A stretch of 64,000 bases of DNA from Melieria omissa (Eukaryota; Arthropoda; Insecta; Diptera; Ulidiidae): contig OZ020270.1 of assembly GCA_963971225.1 (NCBI GenBank), positions 69,322,932-69,386,931 of the forward strand, written 5' to 3'. A program made the position numbers and the translations under genes. Shown here piece by piece: positions 41,939 through 54,150 of the stretch (positions are counted from its first letter, which is position 1; each line of letters starts with the position of its first letter). Below the pieces are notes generated by a model, which saw only the letters and a list, made by a program, of their open reading frames with translations, was not told the origin of the DNA and made no database searches.

Positions 41939-44689
41939 CAGTGGCGTCCCCAGGATTTCGGGAAGGGGGGGGATATGCAAAAACTCCAGTTTGCGTATTA
42001 TTTTTAATATATGTTGAATATAATTGTACATACATACATATATGTATACATATACTAACATAAACTTCTTAAACCAAAAAATTTTAGTGACATGTATTTT
42101 TAAGTCATAAAATCCCAACTTAAAAATTCAACTTTGTTTTGAGTTATTACATTTTGAAAACACCTTCTAATAGAATTACGAAAAACTCAAAAGACGTATT
42201 TTCAAAAGCATAAAACACCAGCTTTGTAAAAGAAATCCAACATTTACAAAATGTATGACGTTCTCAAATTTAATTATGATAGAGGTGACCATGTTTCCCT
42301 GTTTACACACAATTCACCCAAAAAAATGTAAGTGCCTTTTTTTCAAATTTCAACAGCTGATGCAGGGTTGGCATGAAGCCTGCGTTTAATTACTACCTTG
42401 GTAAGTAGTCGATACTTTTGGGAACACTGAAAATACAACTACTCTGCGAGAACAAATGCAATGCTGATTTTTTTAATCATTTTCTGCGGGCATCCGGTTC
42501 TGGTCAGACCATATTGAACTTTGGATCCACTTTAGTAATGTTGTAATTAACCTATCCAGCTCATATTTCATGATACCCTTAACTGATCGTTTCTAAGCAC
42601 AAAACCCAAAACCATGGCTTGGCCAGACCATGGTGTACTTTTATACAAAATTGCCAGTTATTTTTAGTTTCTTTTGTTATTTTCGACGTAATTTTTGTCA
42701 GAATTGTTTATAAATATTTTGTGTATATTATATATATATTTTCAACTAGGCTTTTCCATCTGACCCGATTTGAAGCATTTTTTTCGTGCCATCCCGTTAA
42801 TAGTAACTTAAATTAGCTGACGCAAAATGTACCTGGTCCAAGTGTTTTTCATTCGCGTTGGCTTTTATTTTCTTTGGGTTAATAAATTAGAATTTTTGTT
42901 GCAGAATAATGTTGGAACATAGTCAAAATTGAAACTTATCCATTGTATTCATGGTTTTGTCCGTGTTTTGGTGTCAATTCAATTACAATCCTGAAGTGAA
43001 GGAAGCTTTTGTGGTCTTGTCGAGTCTGGTTTTTATCAATTCGATTGGGTGTTTTCTGTGGCAGAGATGAAAGGAAGGGAATGCTATTTTGAGGATCAGG
43101 TGGACATTGGTTTTGAACTTCGACGCTGGAGTTAAATCAGAGAGGAAAATTTATCTAAAAAAATTGTCTAAGCAATAGCGGAAACTAATGCTGCTAGAGG
43201 TAATAATAACGATACTGCCAGCTTCACGCTTTCATTTGGCCCTGAACAAAACCAAGCTTCTGATACTGATAGAAAAAATGGTCGTTTAGATAATTCAATG
43301 TGAAGATAGCGACACTGAAGGCGACAAGGAGAAAGATATTCGGCCAGTTCAGCATGACTGAATAACATGTTGAACATGTTTTGCATATTTTTCTTTGGCA
43401 AAGCAGTTCAGAAGTACACTGTGCAAGTCGAAAATTCAGACATGGGGGGAACTTACAGAGCGAGTTTTCATAGGTATACTGAGTTGAGATCCACCAGCCG
43501 TTTGGCTGGATTGGCTCTAGTTTAAGAGAAATCCGACTTTGAAGTTTGCTCATTTTCAAATGCTAATAGGTCCTAAATCATTCCGAATATTGCTTTACTG
43601 TCTTCGGCAAGTTTGTAGATATTTTAACGACCAACAAGTTTTCTTAAGACACCAATCCAAAAAAAAAAAATACATTCAGACTGTGTAATTGCGATATGTG
43701 AATTTTTTTGCGCAGCGCAACGTGGCGTATGAGTGTCATTTAATTCTAATATAAATCTAATTAAATGACACTCATACGCCACATTGCGCTGCGCAAAAAA
43801 ATTCACATATCGCAATTAGACCGTTTGAATGTATTTTGTTTGGATTGGTGTCTTAAGCAAATTTGTTGGTACTTAAAATATCTACAAACGTACCACAGAC
43901 AGTAAAGCGATATTCGGAACGATTTAGGATCTATTAGCATTTAAACGTTCGAAGACTTAAGCGACGAACTTGACTAAAATGAGCAAACTTCAAAGTCGGA
44001 TTTCTCTTAAACTAGAGCCAATCCAGCCAAATGGCTGGTGGATCTCAACTCAGTATACCTATGAAAAGTCGCTCTGTAGGTCCCCTCCATGTCTGAATTT
44101 TTGAGGGTAAATTTCACGCACAGTGTTATTAACAGTGCAAAGAATCCAGAAATAGATATATCAAAACGCGATTTGTATGTGTCGAATGTACAATCTCAAT
44201 GTGGTTTAGTCATGATACTGCATTACATCGTTGAAATAATTGCATTGGTCAAGCAGTTGCAGTAAATCCACAAGTAACGTATTTTACATTTATACATTTT
44301 TTTTTATTTTCTTGCTTTACTGCCGTTTTTTTTTTGTAATTTCAAAATTAATTCATTGAAGTTGAAACTCGCTATTTACTTAATTATTCTAGTATATTTT
44401 CACCGTTTTACGTAAAAATAATGTAGGCAAGCAAAAGAAATCATTGTGTTCACACTTTCTGATTTTTTTTATATCATTAACAACAATCCTTGACTATCCT
44501 CTTGGTCACATCATGGTCTGGCCAGATCATGGGAGGTTCAATTATTAAGTTTTAAGTGGGTGATTACAGAAGAGATAAAGCAAATAGTAAAAATGTTTCA
44601 CAATTCCATATTGTTATATCAAATTGCATAAATGAATTCTTCGACCAATGAATTCCATCCCCCTAATCCCCCCCCTCGGGACGCCACTG
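41939..44689 (+). mobile_element. hAT-B element (unit 3), LINE deleted
   Basis: Termini and 8-bp duplication as in the other units. LINE remnant at 42194-42223, foldback at 43417-44125. Distinguished from units 1 and 2 by changes near 43836 (TTTTGTTTGG) and 44190 (TGTACAATC). Confidence 0.9.
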
Positions 44690-47250
44690 TACTGGGTCAT
44701 AACTTGCACTGCTCCATGTTTGGTTTGTCTATGCGCATAGTCAATTATCAAATATGCTAACCTTGAACCCTTCGCAATGATAACCTGATGCCTCATTTCA
44801 TATTCTTTTTCTGCATTTATTAACCTGCCCCCGACTCTTATCAATCCATTTTTGTCCAAGATCGGACGTAATGGCTCTAGCTTACTTCGCTCTGGCAACC
44901 GATTTTCTTTCCGTATCATAGCTAGCTCTTTATAAAAGTCTTGCTCCTGTGATTCTTTTATCAAATATTCCATCGTACACGATCTTTCCTCATTACTTGG
45001 AAGTGGTATTCTCGCATTCTTGCTCCTTGGCCTACTCGCGATCTTCTAGCTCTCTCTCTTTCAAATATCTCACCCTTAAGGCATCTATAAAACGCTTGCA
45101 ATATACCAAAATATTTAATATTTTCTCTCTGTCCTCATACTGTGTGAGTGGGATGATCACACCGCCTTCCCCCGTTTTTTGGCACAAAAATACTCAATGG
45201 CCCCTCGCACACTTTTACTACATTTACTTTGATTTCTTGCTCCGCCTCTATCGAATATTGCTCCTTCACCTGCTCAAACTTGTCAGCTGGCCACTGCTCC
45301 TTTGCTTGCTCAAACTTATCAGCTGGCCACTGCTCTTTTGGTTTAGATAACCAGGCCCGACCTTGCAGCCACAATTTTTTATCCACCAGTTCACTTGCTT
45401 TCAAACCCCTACTCGCCAAATCTGCTGGGTTATCTGCTGTGCTCACATGCTTCCATCTACTTGCCCCAACGCTCTGTTGTATCGCTAAAACACGATTACC
45501 AACAAAGGTCTTCAAATCTCTTGGCTGCTTGCGTAGCCAATACAACACCACAAGCGAATCTGTCCACAATGTACAGCTAACATCGTCCATTCCATCGCTT
45601 CCAGCACTCCTTACCAATCTAGCTAACAACTCGCACGCTGACAATTCTAGCCTCGGTATCGACAGTTTGTTAACTGGCGCCACTTTTATCTTGGATACTA
45701 GCAAATTACATGCTATTGCCCCATTTTCACGTTCTATCCTTACATAGATAACAGCACCATATGCCTTCTCAGAGGCGTCAGCAAACCCATGCAACGTTAA
45801 CCTTGCATTATTTCTTGCACCAATCCATCTTGGGATCTTAAAGTTTTCTAGATTCTTAATCTGGTCCCAATAATCTCTAAATTTATCTTCTAGCTCCTTT
45901 GGCAACTTTTCGTCCCAAGCAACTTTCAAGCGCCATAAGTCCTGTATAATAATCTTCCCCACGACTGTTACTGGGGAAATATATCCATTTGGGTCAAATA
46001 GCTGCAGCACCCGACTTGCGATCAGACGCTTTGTAACTGGCTCCATTATAACTGATGTTTTCACAATAAATGTGTACTTGTCTTGCGCCACTAACCATAC
46101 TAGCCCAAGCACCTTAGCTTCTTCATCGAACTGCATCATCTCTTCCTTTTCATTTGAATGCATTTCCTTCATGAACGACCTACTGTTCGACTTCCATTTA
46201 CGAAGCTCAAACCCTGCCCAATGATAATCTGCGCCATTTGTTTTACCAACGTAATGGCATCTTGCTCGCTGCTGGCACCAGATACGCAGTCATCCATGTA
46301 CATGTCATTTATGATTGCATTCGCAGCTTCAGGATATTTCTCCTCTGCATCTCTTGCACACTGTATAACTGCTCGCACCGACCACAGTCAGCCAGTATTC
46401 TCTCAATGGAGCTTGCCGATTCTCGCGCCAAAATATTCTTTGCAAATCCCATTGATGTCAAGCAATCCGCACCTGTCGGAACATCATTTTGATATCAGAA
46501 GAGAAAGCGACTTTATGCCTTCTAAAACGCATAATTATTTCATGCAAATCCGTTTGCAACTTTCCGCCTAGCAACTGCACCTCATTTAACGATACGCCTT
46601 TATTAGTACGACAACTAGCATCGAATACCACGCGAAACTTCTTGGTAACACAATGATGTGGTATATGGTAAACTAATGCACCTGGTCTAGCACGATCACT
46701 AACTAGTTTCATGTGTCCAAGCCCCTCATATTCTCTCATAAATTCAATGTAAGACATTCTGAGTTCTGGTTCCCTTTCCAATTTAATTAATAATTGATTG
46801 GCACGACAGCCCGCTTACGCGAGACTAAGGCCTAGCTTCCCGCAACCACCCGTGTTGTGCGTGTGAATTTTGTACGCGGGTGGAAGGGACCTACAGTTTT
46901 ATGCCGGTTCCGAACGGCAGGTTGGGAGCTTTTTCATAGGCAATTTTTACTCTCAGAGGTTTGCCATTTCCAGCTGAGAGGACAGCCACCGAAAGAGAAA
47001 ACGAGTTTCCCGTTATTTTTTTTAGGTGTTACTACATGCAGAATTCGAACTAGCGTCGCTCTGCATGCGACTCGCTTGGACCGCGCACTAACCAACTGAG
47101 CCACGGCGGCTGCCCTTTCCCTTTCCAATCGCTTTTCCAAATATAAGAAGCGACGCAACGCAATCTCTCTTGAGCTCCCAATGTCATTAACTGTTTTCAA
47201 TGGTATGGTAACAACAAATCTGCCGTCACTGGCTCTGCGATATCTATATC
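44690..47250 (-). pseudogene. Older BEL RT/RNase H region (unit 3), best preserved
   Basis: A continuous 345-codon minus-strand frame (46172-45135) covers LGLVWLVAQDKYTFIV, LFDPNGYISPV, LHGFADASEKAYGAV and SLVVLYWL, where units 1 and 2 are broken. RT with MYMDDCVSG lies upstream in another frame (46378-46169), and RVVFDASCRTNKG and EFMREYEGLGHM at 46781-46458. The SINE at 46783-47116 splits it before ALRRFLYLEKRLE. Frameshifts remain, so no functional protein is predicted. Confidence 0.88.
46783..47116 (-). mobile_element. tRNA-derived SINE in BEL RT (unit 3)
   Basis: Full-length minus-strand copy: A-box-like TGGCTCAGTTGG (inverse of 47092-47103), B-box-like AGTTCGAATTC (inverse of 47041-47051), family body and AT-rich tail. 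The 13-bp duplication TTCCCTTTCCAAT lies at 46770-46782 and 47117-47129. Units 1 and 2 show the empty site, so it inserted after unit 3 separated. The tRNA-like head is part of the SINE, not a tRNA gene. Confidence 0.93.
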
Positions 47251-47252
47251 TA

Positions 47253-48500
47253 CCATGCGCCTATGAAACCGGTAACGACATCTAGCGTTAAATAGCCGAA
47301 TATTTATAAACTTCGGAACCGTACCAAATGTCATGTTTACTTCTTCTGTCATATGTCAACAATATTCAGTTCACAATTTGTCAAGTTTCATCCAACAACG
47401 CATTGTTTGACGCTCCGGAAAATGTCGGATTACGTGCCTACAAATTACGATTTACGGACACAGTTAATTTTGTGTTACCATTTGAAGAAAAACGCTTCTG
47501 AATCGCATCGAATGCTTGTGGAAGCTTACGGCGAGCATGCTCTTGGTCGCACACAGTGTAACGAGTGGTTCAATAAATTTAAAAGTGGTGATTTTGATGT
47601 GAGAAGCGAGGAGCGTGGCCGGCCACCAAAAAAGTTTGAAGACGCCGAATTGCAAGCATTGCTCGATGAAGATGATGGCCAAACGCAAGAACAGCTCGCA
47701 GAACAATTGGGTGTTGACCGTCGGACCGTCGGAAAACGTTTAAAAGCAATGGGAAAAATTAGATAGATGGGTGCCACATGAACTGACTGAAAGGCAGCAA
47801 GAAAACCGAAAAACCACTTGTGAAATGCTGCTCGCCCGGTACAAAAGAAAGTCGTTTTTGCATCGAATCGTAACTGGTGATGAAAAGTGGGTCTATTTCA
47901 AGAATCCCAAACGAAAAAGATCGTATGTTAACCGCGGCGAAAGTGCGCAACCGACCGCAAGGCCAGATCGCTTCGGAAAGAAGGCCATGCTATGTGTTTT
48001 CTGGGACCAGCGTGGTGTCATATGGTATGACCTTCTAAAACCTGGTGAAACGGTTAACGGTGAACGTTACCAACAACAATTGGCCGATTTGATTCGTGCT
48101 ATACGCCAAAAACGCCCAGAATATGAAGCCATGCAACACAAAGTGATTTTCCTCGATGACAACGCACCACCACACCGCACTAGAGCCACCAAAGAATTGG
48201 TTGCATCGTACAACTGGGAAGCTCTTGCTCATGCGGCTTACTCACCAGACTTGGCGCCTTCGGATTATCACATGTTCGCATCGATGGGCCACGCATTAAC
48301 GGAACGGCGCTTCAATTCTCACGCAGAAGTCAAAAAATGGATCGATGATTGGTTTCAGGCAAAAGACGAAACATTTTTTTGGCGAGGCATCCATAAATTG
48401 CCTGAGAGATGGGAAAAATGTGTAGCTAGCGATGACCATTACTTTGAAGAATAAAATTGTAATCATTTCCTCACAATAAACGTGTTTTTTTTCAAAAATA
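47253..48500 (+). mobile_element. Mariner element, nearly intact transposase
   Basis: Starts CCATGCGCCTATG right after TA at 47251-47252 and carries a transposase with one frameshift. The right terminus was not located: after the stop at 48454 the DNA becomes a TAA-rich run (about 48505-48530) and then minisatellite. The left boundary coincides with the end of the tandem array. Confidence 0.75.
47422..48454 (+). pseudogene. Mariner transposase with single frameshift
   Basis: The first part (from MSDYVPTNYDLR at 47422 to LKAMGKIR at 47766) holds both HTH motifs, with CNEWFNKFKSGDFDV and RRTVGKRL. The second part (about 47766-48454) starts in another frame before WVPHELTERQ and holds the catalytic D,D34D triad: TGDEKWVYF, FLDDNAPPHR and YSPDLAPSDYHMF (34 residues between the last two Asp). 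The length otherwise fits a roughly 345-residue mariner transposase. One small indel near 47762-47767 is the only clear lesion. No intact protein is made as it stands. Confidence 0.92.
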
Positions 48501-48539
48501 ATAGATAATAATAATAATAATAAAAAATGGTATACTATT

Positions 48540-50808
48540 ATATAAAAACAAGTGTGACGTTTTGAGCCACAATCAGGCAAAAACCACTGAACCGATTTAG
48601 ATGAAATAAGCACCAAACATTTTGCTATCGGGGGGAATAGTCCATAGGCTATATGAGATTGACCACGCCCCCTTATTACGCCCACTATGGTAACAAAACT
48701 CATCTATGGTATGCTATTGTAAGGCAATATGGATATCAGACGATTCAGCGTGTCATTGCGGCAAACATAGGCTATAATATAATCGGCCACGCCCACTTTT
48801 CGTGCCCACTAAACTGACAAAACGAAGCTACGGTACATGTCTGTAAATCAGTATTAGTTTCAAATGATTCCGTGTTTCGTTGATGTTAACATAGGATATA
48901 TAAGATTGACCACGCCCACCTGATATGCCTTTTCGCGACGCCCACTATAATAACAAATCAGCCATGGTATATTTGTCGTAGCAATATGGTATCAGACGAT
49001 TCACCGTGTCATTGCGGCAAACAGAGGATAAATAAGATTGACCACGCCAACCTGACATGCCTTTTCGCGACGCCCACTATAATAACAAATCAGCCATGGT
49101 ATATTTGTCGCAGCAACATGGGTATCAGGCGATTTACCGTGTCATTGCGGCAAACGCAAGCTATAATATAATTGGCCACGCCCACTTTCCATGCCCACTA
49201 AACTAACAAAACGAAGCTACGGTACATGTCTGTAAATCAGTATTAATATCAAATAATTCCGTGTTTCATCGATGCTAACATAGGATATATAAGATTGACC
49301 GCGCCCACCTGATATGTTTTTTCGCCACGCCCACTATAATAACAAATCAGCCATGGTATATTTGTTATAGCAGTATGGGTATCAGACGATTCAGCGTGTC
49401 ATTGTGGCAAACATAGGCTATAACATAATCGGCCACGCCCACTTTCCGTGCCCACTTAACTAACAAAACGAAGCTACGGTACATGTCTGTAAATCAGTAT
49501 TAACCCTCAGAGGCCATACCTCTTCCCAGTAACGTAAAGACCATACGGGTGCAAATCTGGTTTTCACGATTTTAATTGTTTATTTGTTTTGGCATATGTG
49601 ATAAATATATAAGAATCTATATTGTTCTGGGGTGAAATTTTTTGGGGAATCCGAATATGCTATCAGAAAAACCGTCGGAGTAATTTAACACATAAAAAAT
49701 GACAGTTTTTACAATAAATAAACTTTTTTGACATTTTCTTTTTTGCCAAAAAATTGTACTTTCTTTACAAAGAAAGATAGATCAATGAAACTTGGGGAAA
49801 ATGACAACGGATGCTTGAATAACAATAAAAAAATTACTCATTTCATAAATCATATTTTTAGTATTTTTAACAGGTCCTTGAAAAATTGGGAAATTGGGCA
49901 AATTGGGATTTACAACACGTTTCGGTGTTCTAAGCAAATCAGCTATGGAGCGAATGATGTCGAACTTTTGCTCGATGGTTAAGCCAGTGTATCGACATAA
50001 TTCCCGTACAACACAGATGGCGCTGAAGTGCGTATTCTAGCAGAGAGAGTTATCCGAAATTTTCGACCTGCCCGATTTGCACCCGTATGGCCTCTGAGGG
50101 TTAATATCAAATGATTCCGTGTTTCATCGATGCTAACATAGGATATATGTATAAGATTGACCGGGCACACCTGATATGCCTTTTCACCACGTCCACTATA
50201 ATAACAAATCAGCCATGGTATATTTGTCATAGCAATATGGGTATCAGACGATTCAGCGTGTCATTGCGGCAAACATAGGCTATAATATAACCGGCCACGC
50301 CCTCTAAACTAACAAAACAAAGCTACGGAACATGTCTGAAAATTAATGTTGATGTAAAATGATTTAATGTTTCATAGCGGTAAACATAAGCTATGTATAT
50401 AAAGCTGACCACGCCTACCTTTTACGCCTTCCTGCAATGCCTTTTATGATGACAGAAATTAACTGTGGTATATTTGCGCAAAACAATACGGATGTAAAAA
50501 AATTTTGCGAGACATTGCAGCAAATATCTATATGTTGTATGTTTGTTTGTTGTTCCCAGGACACTAATTTTTCACGGAATGTATTGAGTAAGACTCGGTA
50601 AACCACATAGTGCGAATACGACCCGATAGGTAGGCGTGGCACCTCCCATACAACTTACATTTTCAATATATTGAGAATTAGATCATCATGAGGAATATTA
50701 AGAATTAGATCATCAAGATCTGGTGCGGGGCCACCGTTTAGATGTGCCGTTTCACTCGTAAAATTTGATGGGCGTTGGACAAGAGGCGTGGCAGTTTTTC
50801 AATGCCGG
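48540..50808. repeat. Degenerate minisatellite rich in CCACGCCC
   Basis: Alternating blocks (GGCCACGCCCACTTT; CGAAGCTACGGTACATG; TCAGACGATTCAGCGTGTCATTG; ATATAAGATTGACC) recur five or more times from about 48700 to 50450, with higher-order spacing of roughly 250-390 bp. From about 50620 they grade into a related motif (GGCGTGG with CCGCCCATACAACTT). A piggyBac-type MITE interrupts the array. No coding. Confidence 0.8.
49504..50100. mobile_element. piggyBac-type MITE
   Basis: 597 bp with inverted termini CCCTCAGAGGCCATAC and GTATGGCCTCTGAGGG, flanked by TTAA at 49500-49503 and 50101-50104. TTAA plus a CCC start is the piggyBac signature. The left arm has an extra roughly 27-bp block before the GGGTGCAAATC shared by both arms. 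No transposase. Confidence 0.92.
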
Positions 50809-52459
50809 TGTAACTTTGGAACTATAGCGTTCACATCAATGACACTCGGTACAAACGTACGATTTAGTTGTGTTTTTCAGTAGGGGGAATGGGGTGGGTT
50901 TTTGACAAGGGGGCGTGGAACCGCCCATACAACTTAACTTTACAATATGGAATATCGGAATGAAAAATCGGGCAGCATTAAAATTTAGTGCGGGGTTACC
51001 GTTTTGATGTGTCGTTTCACTGGTAAAACTTTGTGAGCGTTGGACAAGGGGCATGGCATTTTTTAAGCAACTCACATGTTTTGAATAACTGTGGAACTAC
51101 AAATCACACATCAAAGATTTACGTTTTAGATGTGCCCTTCAACATGGGGCCCATTGACTTCAAGTTTGCGTGCAAAGCCGCAGGGCCCTACTAGTGTATT
51201 TATAAAATTGTTTTCAACTAGCTCCTCCTCTGGCGTTCTCATTACATGCTCTTTAATTTGATCAAGCTCCCAAAACTTCTTGAACCACTTGTCAAGCTCC
51301 TCATTATTCTTGCACTCAATCATAGACACGAGCTCACCTGTTTGTTCGTTGACTTTCTGCGCATGCTCTCAAAAAACGACCATACCTAGCACCGTTTCCA
51401 TGTTGTTCAATTTATTCGGCATAACACTGATGACAATCCTTGCTACGAAGCTCGCGCCTAGTAAGACATGCACACTTTTCGGTTGCCAGTATTCCGGATC
51501 TGCAAGCGGATCTGGCAAACCAGCTTGCGCCATCATCCGTATACTACCGGATGGTAATACTGGCCCCCACTGGCTCTCTTTTGGCAGAACCAACAGCTCT
51601 GCCTCTAGCTCACATGCCGCTGCAAACCATGGCTTTATTTTTATGTTAGCCTTCTTGCCCACTTGCATTGGCTCACCATCAATGCCCACCATCTTCTGCG
51701 CTATAGGTTGCGTGGAAACACGATATTTTCGCTGCATTAGGGACGTCATCAAATTGACCTGTGCTCCCGTATCCAGCAATGCACGCACCGGCCCATACTG
51801 CACCCATCGTCTACAATTCCGACCATGGCCGTCGGTAATAACGTCATAGTCTGATTTGCATTAATATAAGCACCAGCTGAATATTGTTCAAACCATTTCA
51901 TGCTCGAGTTTCGATCGTTTTTCGTCTGGCTCGCTTAAATCTACTGGCACCCCTTGCCCTCGCTCCCCGTCGATCTTTCTGGCTCCCTTCTGGTGTCGGT
52001 CTACTTAGCGTTTCTGCTTTGGCAGATTCTTGCCCTCAATCCTGGCTTGCAAGCTGTTTGCCTGCTTCGGTGGCTCGCGGTTTGGACACAGCGCGCTGTT
52101 GTGCTTTGGCCTACCTGGGCACTTCCAACAATCGCCCTGATAACAATTGTCCGCTCTGTGACCCTTCTTGGAACAATTCGGGTACAAATTGCGCCTGGTA
52201 ATATAATCTTTGCGCGTCTTTAATGACAAAGCCATAAACTCCGGACAATGATACAACATGTGATTCCCTGCGCACACCTCACAAGTAATTGTCCGCGGAT
52301 CTGGCCTTCGCGATATCGAAGCCCTCCCTTGCACCATTCTAGCGCCAGCACCAGCACTTGTAGCCTTTGGCGGTCTAGCTCTCTCTGGCACCACAACCAC
52401 AGACTCCATGCGCCTGCGATTATCCGCTGTATTGGCCAGCCAGCGCGATCGCCTGCCTG
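50809..52459. repeat. 1,651-bp tandem duplication, unit 1
   Basis: From TAACTTTGGAACTATAG to GATCGCCTGCCTG, joining satellite-type DNA to BEL gag/protease sequence. Unit 2 repeats it with no difference that I could find; all corresponding frames are identical. Confidence 0.93.
51180..52459 (-). pseudogene. Older BEL Gag zinc knuckles and protease (unit 1 copy)
   Basis: In minus order: CEVCAGNHMLYHC, NCSKKGHRADNC and CWKCPG (Gag zinc-binding region, 52409-52005), a frame change, then ALLDTGAQVNLM (aspartic protease DTGA), KMVGIDGEPMQ and LLGASFVARIV (51803-51369), a further frame change, and NNEELDKWFKKFWELDQI with TPEEELVENNFINT (51329 to about 51190), the linker that precedes RT in BEL. It stops there, exactly where the RT piece at 47.25 kb would continue. 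Truncated at the duplication junction. Confidence 0.88.
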
Positions 52460-54110
52460 TGTAACTTTGGAACTATAGCGTTCACATCAATGACACTCGG
52501 TACAAACGTACGATTTAGTTGTGTTTTTCAGTAGGGGGAATGGGGTGGGTTTTTGACAAGGGGGCGTGGAACCGCCCATACAACTTAACTTTACAATATG
52601 GAATATCGGAATGAAAAATCGGGCAGCATTAAAATTTAGTGCGGGGTTACCGTTTTGATGTGTCGTTTCACTGGTAAAACTTTGTGAGCGTTGGACAAGG
52701 GGCATGGCATTTTTTAAGCAACTCACATGTTTTGAATAACTGTGGAACTACAAATCACACATCAAAGATTTACGTTTTAGATGTGCCCTTCAACATGGGG
52801 CCCATTGACTTCAAGTTTGCGTGCAAAGCCGCAGGGCCCTACTAGTGTATTTATAAAATTGTTTTCAACTAGCTCCTCCTCTGGCGTTCTCATTACATGC
52901 TCTTTAATTTGATCAAGCTCCCAAAACTTCTTGAACCACTTGTCAAGCTCCTCATTATTCTTGCACTCAATCATAGACACGAGCTCACCTGTTTGTTCGT
53001 TGACTTTCTGCGCATGCTCTCAAAAAACGACCATACCTAGCACCGTTTCCATGTTGTTCAATTTATTCGGCATAACACTGATGACAATCCTTGCTACGAA
53101 GCTCGCGCCTAGTAAGACATGCACACTTTTCGGTTGCCAGTATTCCGGATCTGCAAGCGGATCTGGCAAACCAGCTTGCGCCATCATCCGTATACTACCG
53201 GATGGTAATACTGGCCCCCACTGGCTCTCTTTTGGCAGAACCAACAGCTCTGCCTCTAGCTCACATGCCGCTGCAAACCATGGCTTTATTTTTATGTTAG
53301 CCTTCTTGCCCACTTGCATTGGCTCACCATCAATGCCCACCATCTTCTGCGCTATAGGTTGCGTGGAAACACGATATTTTCGCTGCATTAGGGACGTCAT
53401 CAAATTGACCTGTGCTCCCGTATCCAGCAATGCACGCACCGGCCCATACTGCACCCATCGTCTACAATTCCGACCATGGCCGTCGGTAATAACGTCATAG
53501 TCTGATTTGCATTAATATAAGCACCAGCTGAATATTGTTCAAACCATTTCATGCTCGAGTTTCGATCGTTTTTCGTCTGGCTCGCTTAAATCTACTGGCA
53601 CCCCTTGCCCTCGCTCCCCGTCGATCTTTCTGGCTCCCTTCTGGTGTCGGTCTACTTAGCGTTTCTGCTTTGGCAGATTCTTGCCCTCAATCCTGGCTTG
53701 CAAGCTGTTTGCCTGCTTCGGTGGCTCGCGGTTTGGACACAGCGCGCTGTTGTGCTTTGGCCTACCTGGGCACTTCCAACAATCGCCCTGATAACAATTG
53801 TCCGCTCTGTGACCCTTCTTGGAACAATTCGGGTACAAATTGCGCCTGGTAATATAATCTTTGCGCGTCTTTAATGACAAAGCCATAAACTCCGGACAAT
53901 GATACAACATGTGATTCCCTGCGCACACCTCACAAGTAATTGTCCGCGGATCTGGCCTTCGCGATATCGAAGCCCTCCCTTGCACCATTCTAGCGCCAGC
54001 ACCAGCACTTGTAGCCTTTGGCGGTCTAGCTCTCTCTGGCACCACAACCACAGACTCCATGCGCCTGCGATTATCCGCTGTATTGGCCAGCCAGCGCGAT
54101 CGCCTGCCTG
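52460..54110. repeat. 1,651-bp tandem duplication, unit 2
   Basis: Same as 50809-52459. On the right it runs on into the remaining BEL Gag (TCAATAAAAGACAG), so this unit preserves the original continuity with Gag. Confidence 0.93.
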
Positions 54111-54150
54111 TCAATAAAAGACAGCATTTGATCCACTGTCGGGGTGTCAC
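52831..54150 (-). pseudogene. Older BEL Gag zinc knuckles and protease (unit 2 copy)
   Basis: Identical content to 51180-52459, but continuous on its 5' side with the Gag at 54188-54923. It carries a knuckle cluster, a DTGA protease and a pre-RT linker with frame changes between them. Confidence 0.88.

Larger units (their letters stand above)
41035..47252. repeat. Tandem array, unit 3
   Basis: 6,218 bp. LINE deleted as in unit 2, plus a SINE and a 7-bp insertion near 46761. It ends GATATCTATATCTA directly at the mariner terminus. Its BEL RT lacks the stop and frameshift seen in units 1 and 2, so its right part is the closest to the ancestral state. Confidence 0.93.
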
